In this document: positions 62,650 through 64,000 of the stretch, in pieces
Layout of the letters: each line of letters begins with the position of its first letter
Numbering within the stretch: position 1 is the stretch's first letter
Origin: Novosphingobium sp049354825
Lineage (GTDB): Bacteria; Pseudomonadota; Alphaproteobacteria; Sphingomonadales; Sphingomonadaceae
Length of the DNA stretch: 64,000 nt
Assembly: GCF_049354825.1 (NCBI RefSeq)
Contig: NZ_CP186480.1
Coordinates: 558,001-622,000 of the forward strand
Reading direction: 5' to 3'
Translations under genes and position numbers: made by a program
The notes under the pieces: generated by a model
Databases searched by the model: none
Seen by the model: the letters and a program-made list of their open reading frames with translations, nothing else
Told to the model about the DNA's origin: nothing

Positions 62650-63349
62650 GCGCCTGACGTCCGACATCGCCGAGGGTGAAGGCCCGGAAAGGAAATGCAT
62701 CCTTTCCGGGGCTCACGACGCACGCGACAGCTTGATCCGCCTGGCGATCTCGCCTGACGGGGACGTGCTCCCCGATGCGCTGGCGCGTGCGCCGGGGCGC
62801 GGCGCCTGGATCGGGGTCGATCGTCCCGCGCTTGAAACCGCGCTTGCCAAGGGCCATCTCAAGGGTGCGCTGGCGCGCGCCTTCAAGGGGGCGGCGCTGT
62901 CCATCCCCGACGACCTGCCCGAGCGGACCGAGCGCGCGCTGACGCGCGCCTTTACCGACCGTCTTGGGCTGGAGCTGAAGTCAGGCAAGCTCCTGATGGG
63001 GTCAGACCGGATCGCGGAGAACGCGCGCGCCGGCAAGGTGGCATGGCTGGCCCATGCCGCCGACGCGGGCGACGATGGGTCGAGGAAGCTCGACCAGGCC
63101 TGGCGCGTCGGGCGCGAGGAAGAAGGCAGCGGCTTTGGCGGGATGCGCTTGCCACTGGACCGGGCAACGCTGTCTGTGGCATTGGGCCGCGACAATGTCG
63201 TCCATCTGGCGCTGACCGATCCGGCGGCGGCCCAACGGGTCGCCCTGCCGTTGCAGCGCCTGCTGCGTTTTCTGGGGCACGATGTGTCCGCACAAGCAGA
63301 CCACCGGACGGCAAGTGCGCCGGCCGGTGTGACGACGACTGAAGTTTGA
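62630..63349 (+). CDS. YlxR (DUF448) family RNA-binding protein
   Basis: A 239-residue protein. The N-terminal YlxR domain (about 18-95) has ERKCILSGAHDARDSLIRLA and DRPALETALAKGHLKGALAR; the C-terminal part (about 105-239) resembles the L7Ae-like second domain seen in alphaproteobacterial YlxR proteins. It acts in ribosome/RNase P-related RNA processing by family. It sits between nusA and infB, the standard order. Confidence 0.9.
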   Translation: MRTPRNERLTSDIAEGEGPERKCILSGAHDARDSLIRLAISPDGDVLPDALARAPGRGAWIGVDRPALETALAKGHLKGALARAFKGAALSIPDDLPERTERALTRAFTDRLGLELKSGKLLMGSDRIAENARAGKVAWLAHAADAGDDGSRKLDQAWRVGREEEGSGFGGMRLPLDRATLSVALGRDNVVHLALTDPAAAQRVALPLQRLLRFLGHDVSAQADHRTASAPAGVTTTEV

Positions 63350-63366
63350 AGGACGAAGACAGGCAT

Positions 63367-64000
63367 ATGAGCGATACCGACAACAAGCCGACACTGGGAC
63401 GCAAGCCGTTGGGGCTTAAGCGTTCGGTCGAGGCGGGCGAGGTCAAGCAGACCTTCAGCCACGGCCGCACCAACAAGGTTGTTGTCGAGGTCAAGCGCCG
63501 CAAGCTGATCGGCAAGCCCGGCGAAGCGGCCGCCGTTCCCGCGCCCGAGCCGGTTGCCGCGCCTGCACCGCCGCCGCCTCCGCCGCCGCCCCCGCCGGCT
63601 GCGCGCCGTCCGTCCGCCCCCGCCGGCGAGACCCCGCAGGAGCGTGTCGCGCGCCTCCAGCGCGAGGCCGAGGAAGACCGGATGCGTACCGCGGAGGAAA
63701 CCAGCCGCCGCGAAGCCGAGGAACGCGCCCGCGCGATCGAGGAAGAACGCAAGCGCGCCGAGAACAAAGGCAAGGCCGCCGAGCAGCCGGCCCCCGCGCC
63801 CGCCACGACGAGCACGCCCGCGCCCGCCGCTACGGCTGAGCCTGTCGCCGCGCCCGAACCCGCGCAGGACGAAGCCGTCCCTGCGGCCACCACCGCTGCA
63901 CCGTCCGCGCCCGCGCCGCGCCGTTTCACTCCGGTCGCCGCGCCCAAGCGCCCCGAGCCGCCGAAGAAGCCCGCGCACCCGCGTGACAAGAATGCCACCG
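63367..64000 (+). CDS. infB: Translation initiation factor IF-2, partial (C-terminus outside window)
   Basis: Only the first 211 residues are visible, starting MSDTDNKPTLGRKPLGLKRS with the IF2-associated motif FSHGRTNKVVVEVKRRK. A run of about ten prolines, an acidic/basic coiled coil (EERARAIEEERKRAE) and Ala/Pro repeats follow. The GTPase part lies beyond the right edge. Position after nusA-ylxR confirms the assignment. Confidence 0.95.
   Translation, partial: MSDTDNKPTLGRKPLGLKRSVEAGEVKQTFSHGRTNKVVVEVKRRKLIGKPGEAAAVPAPEPVAAPAPPPPPPPPPPAARRPSAPAGETPQERVARLQREAEEDRMRTAEETSRREAEERARAIEEERKRAENKGKAAEQPAPAPATTSTPAPAATAEPVAAPEPAQDEAVPAATTAAPSAPAPRRFTPVAAPKRPEPPKKPAHPRDKNAT

Overview
This window is high-GC chromosomal DNA from an alphaproteobacterium, most likely of the order Sphingomonadales. 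The evidence is the acidic insertion in RpoD, a RibB with an N-terminal helix-turn-helix and a decayed RibA half, DUF1476 (F1-ATPase zeta inhibitor), a DUF4170 protein, CrtZ carotenoid hydroxylase, two large TonB-dependent receptors and several alphaproteobacterial gene orders. I cannot name a genus. I see no insertion sequence, prophage, CRISPR array or other island; it is a compact core-genome segment with many 1-4 base gene overlaps, and no stretch over 300 bases lacks a gene.

Layout. 1-1911 (-): a small partial gene, glyA and rpiB. 2056-3291 (+): GAF-EAL phosphodiesterase. 3295-7331 (-): a GH18-like/deacetylase/glycosyltransferase fusion and a DUF2059 protein. 7464-11870 (-): yqeY-dnaG-rpoD. 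12040-17349 (+): carA, a 72-residue DUF4177-like gene, carB, greA. 17396-19613 (-): a DUF4170 gene and four small YqjD/YqjE-like envelope genes. 19790-23326 (+): eno and an M13 peptidase. 23328-28667 (-): typA, crotonase, HTH-ribB, ribH, aldo/keto reductase. 28914-31517 (+): TonB receptor. 31573-35557: ybbP-ybbA (-) divergent from tesA (+), the order known from E. coli. 35554-37975: recF, a microprotein plus single-domain PspC, yhhQ. 38032-46762: tRNA-Arg, dctD-dctB (-), then dctA, a TonB receptor and an SGNH hydrolase (+). 46759-53714 (-): nudix, grxD, bolA, DUF1476, cytochrome c, quinone reductase, leuD, a membrane microprotein, a UDG-like glycosylase, a GFA protein, leuC, and a coiled-coil exported protein. 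53854-55916: crtZ (+), sufE (-), a cation diffusion facilitator (+). 55913-58986 (-): a phage-shock operon with pspA, pspC and an expanded set of PspB-like proteins. 59150-60193 (+): pspF. 60413-64000 (+): rimP-nusA-ylxR-infB.

The most interesting signal is regulatory. A perfect sigma-54 promoter consensus (59033-59048, minus) heads the psp operon. A near-perfect one (36784-36799) heads a second, distant operon of a 46-aa microprotein and PspC. Both have the identical 13-base sequence GTGTTGGGAATTT upstream (59121-59133 and 36690-36702). A third sigma-54-like element (47638-47653), with a one-mismatch copy of the same core upstream, points at a strongly folded non-coding stretch behind grxD. 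Together these suggest a PspF regulon of two microprotein-led operons and possibly a small RNA. Other notable points are a palindrome just upstream of the HTH-RibB gene (possible autoregulation), a DctD that lacks the GAFTGA loop, a DctA-TonB receptor-SGNH hydrolase run, and four convergent gene pairs whose stop codons share one CTAG.
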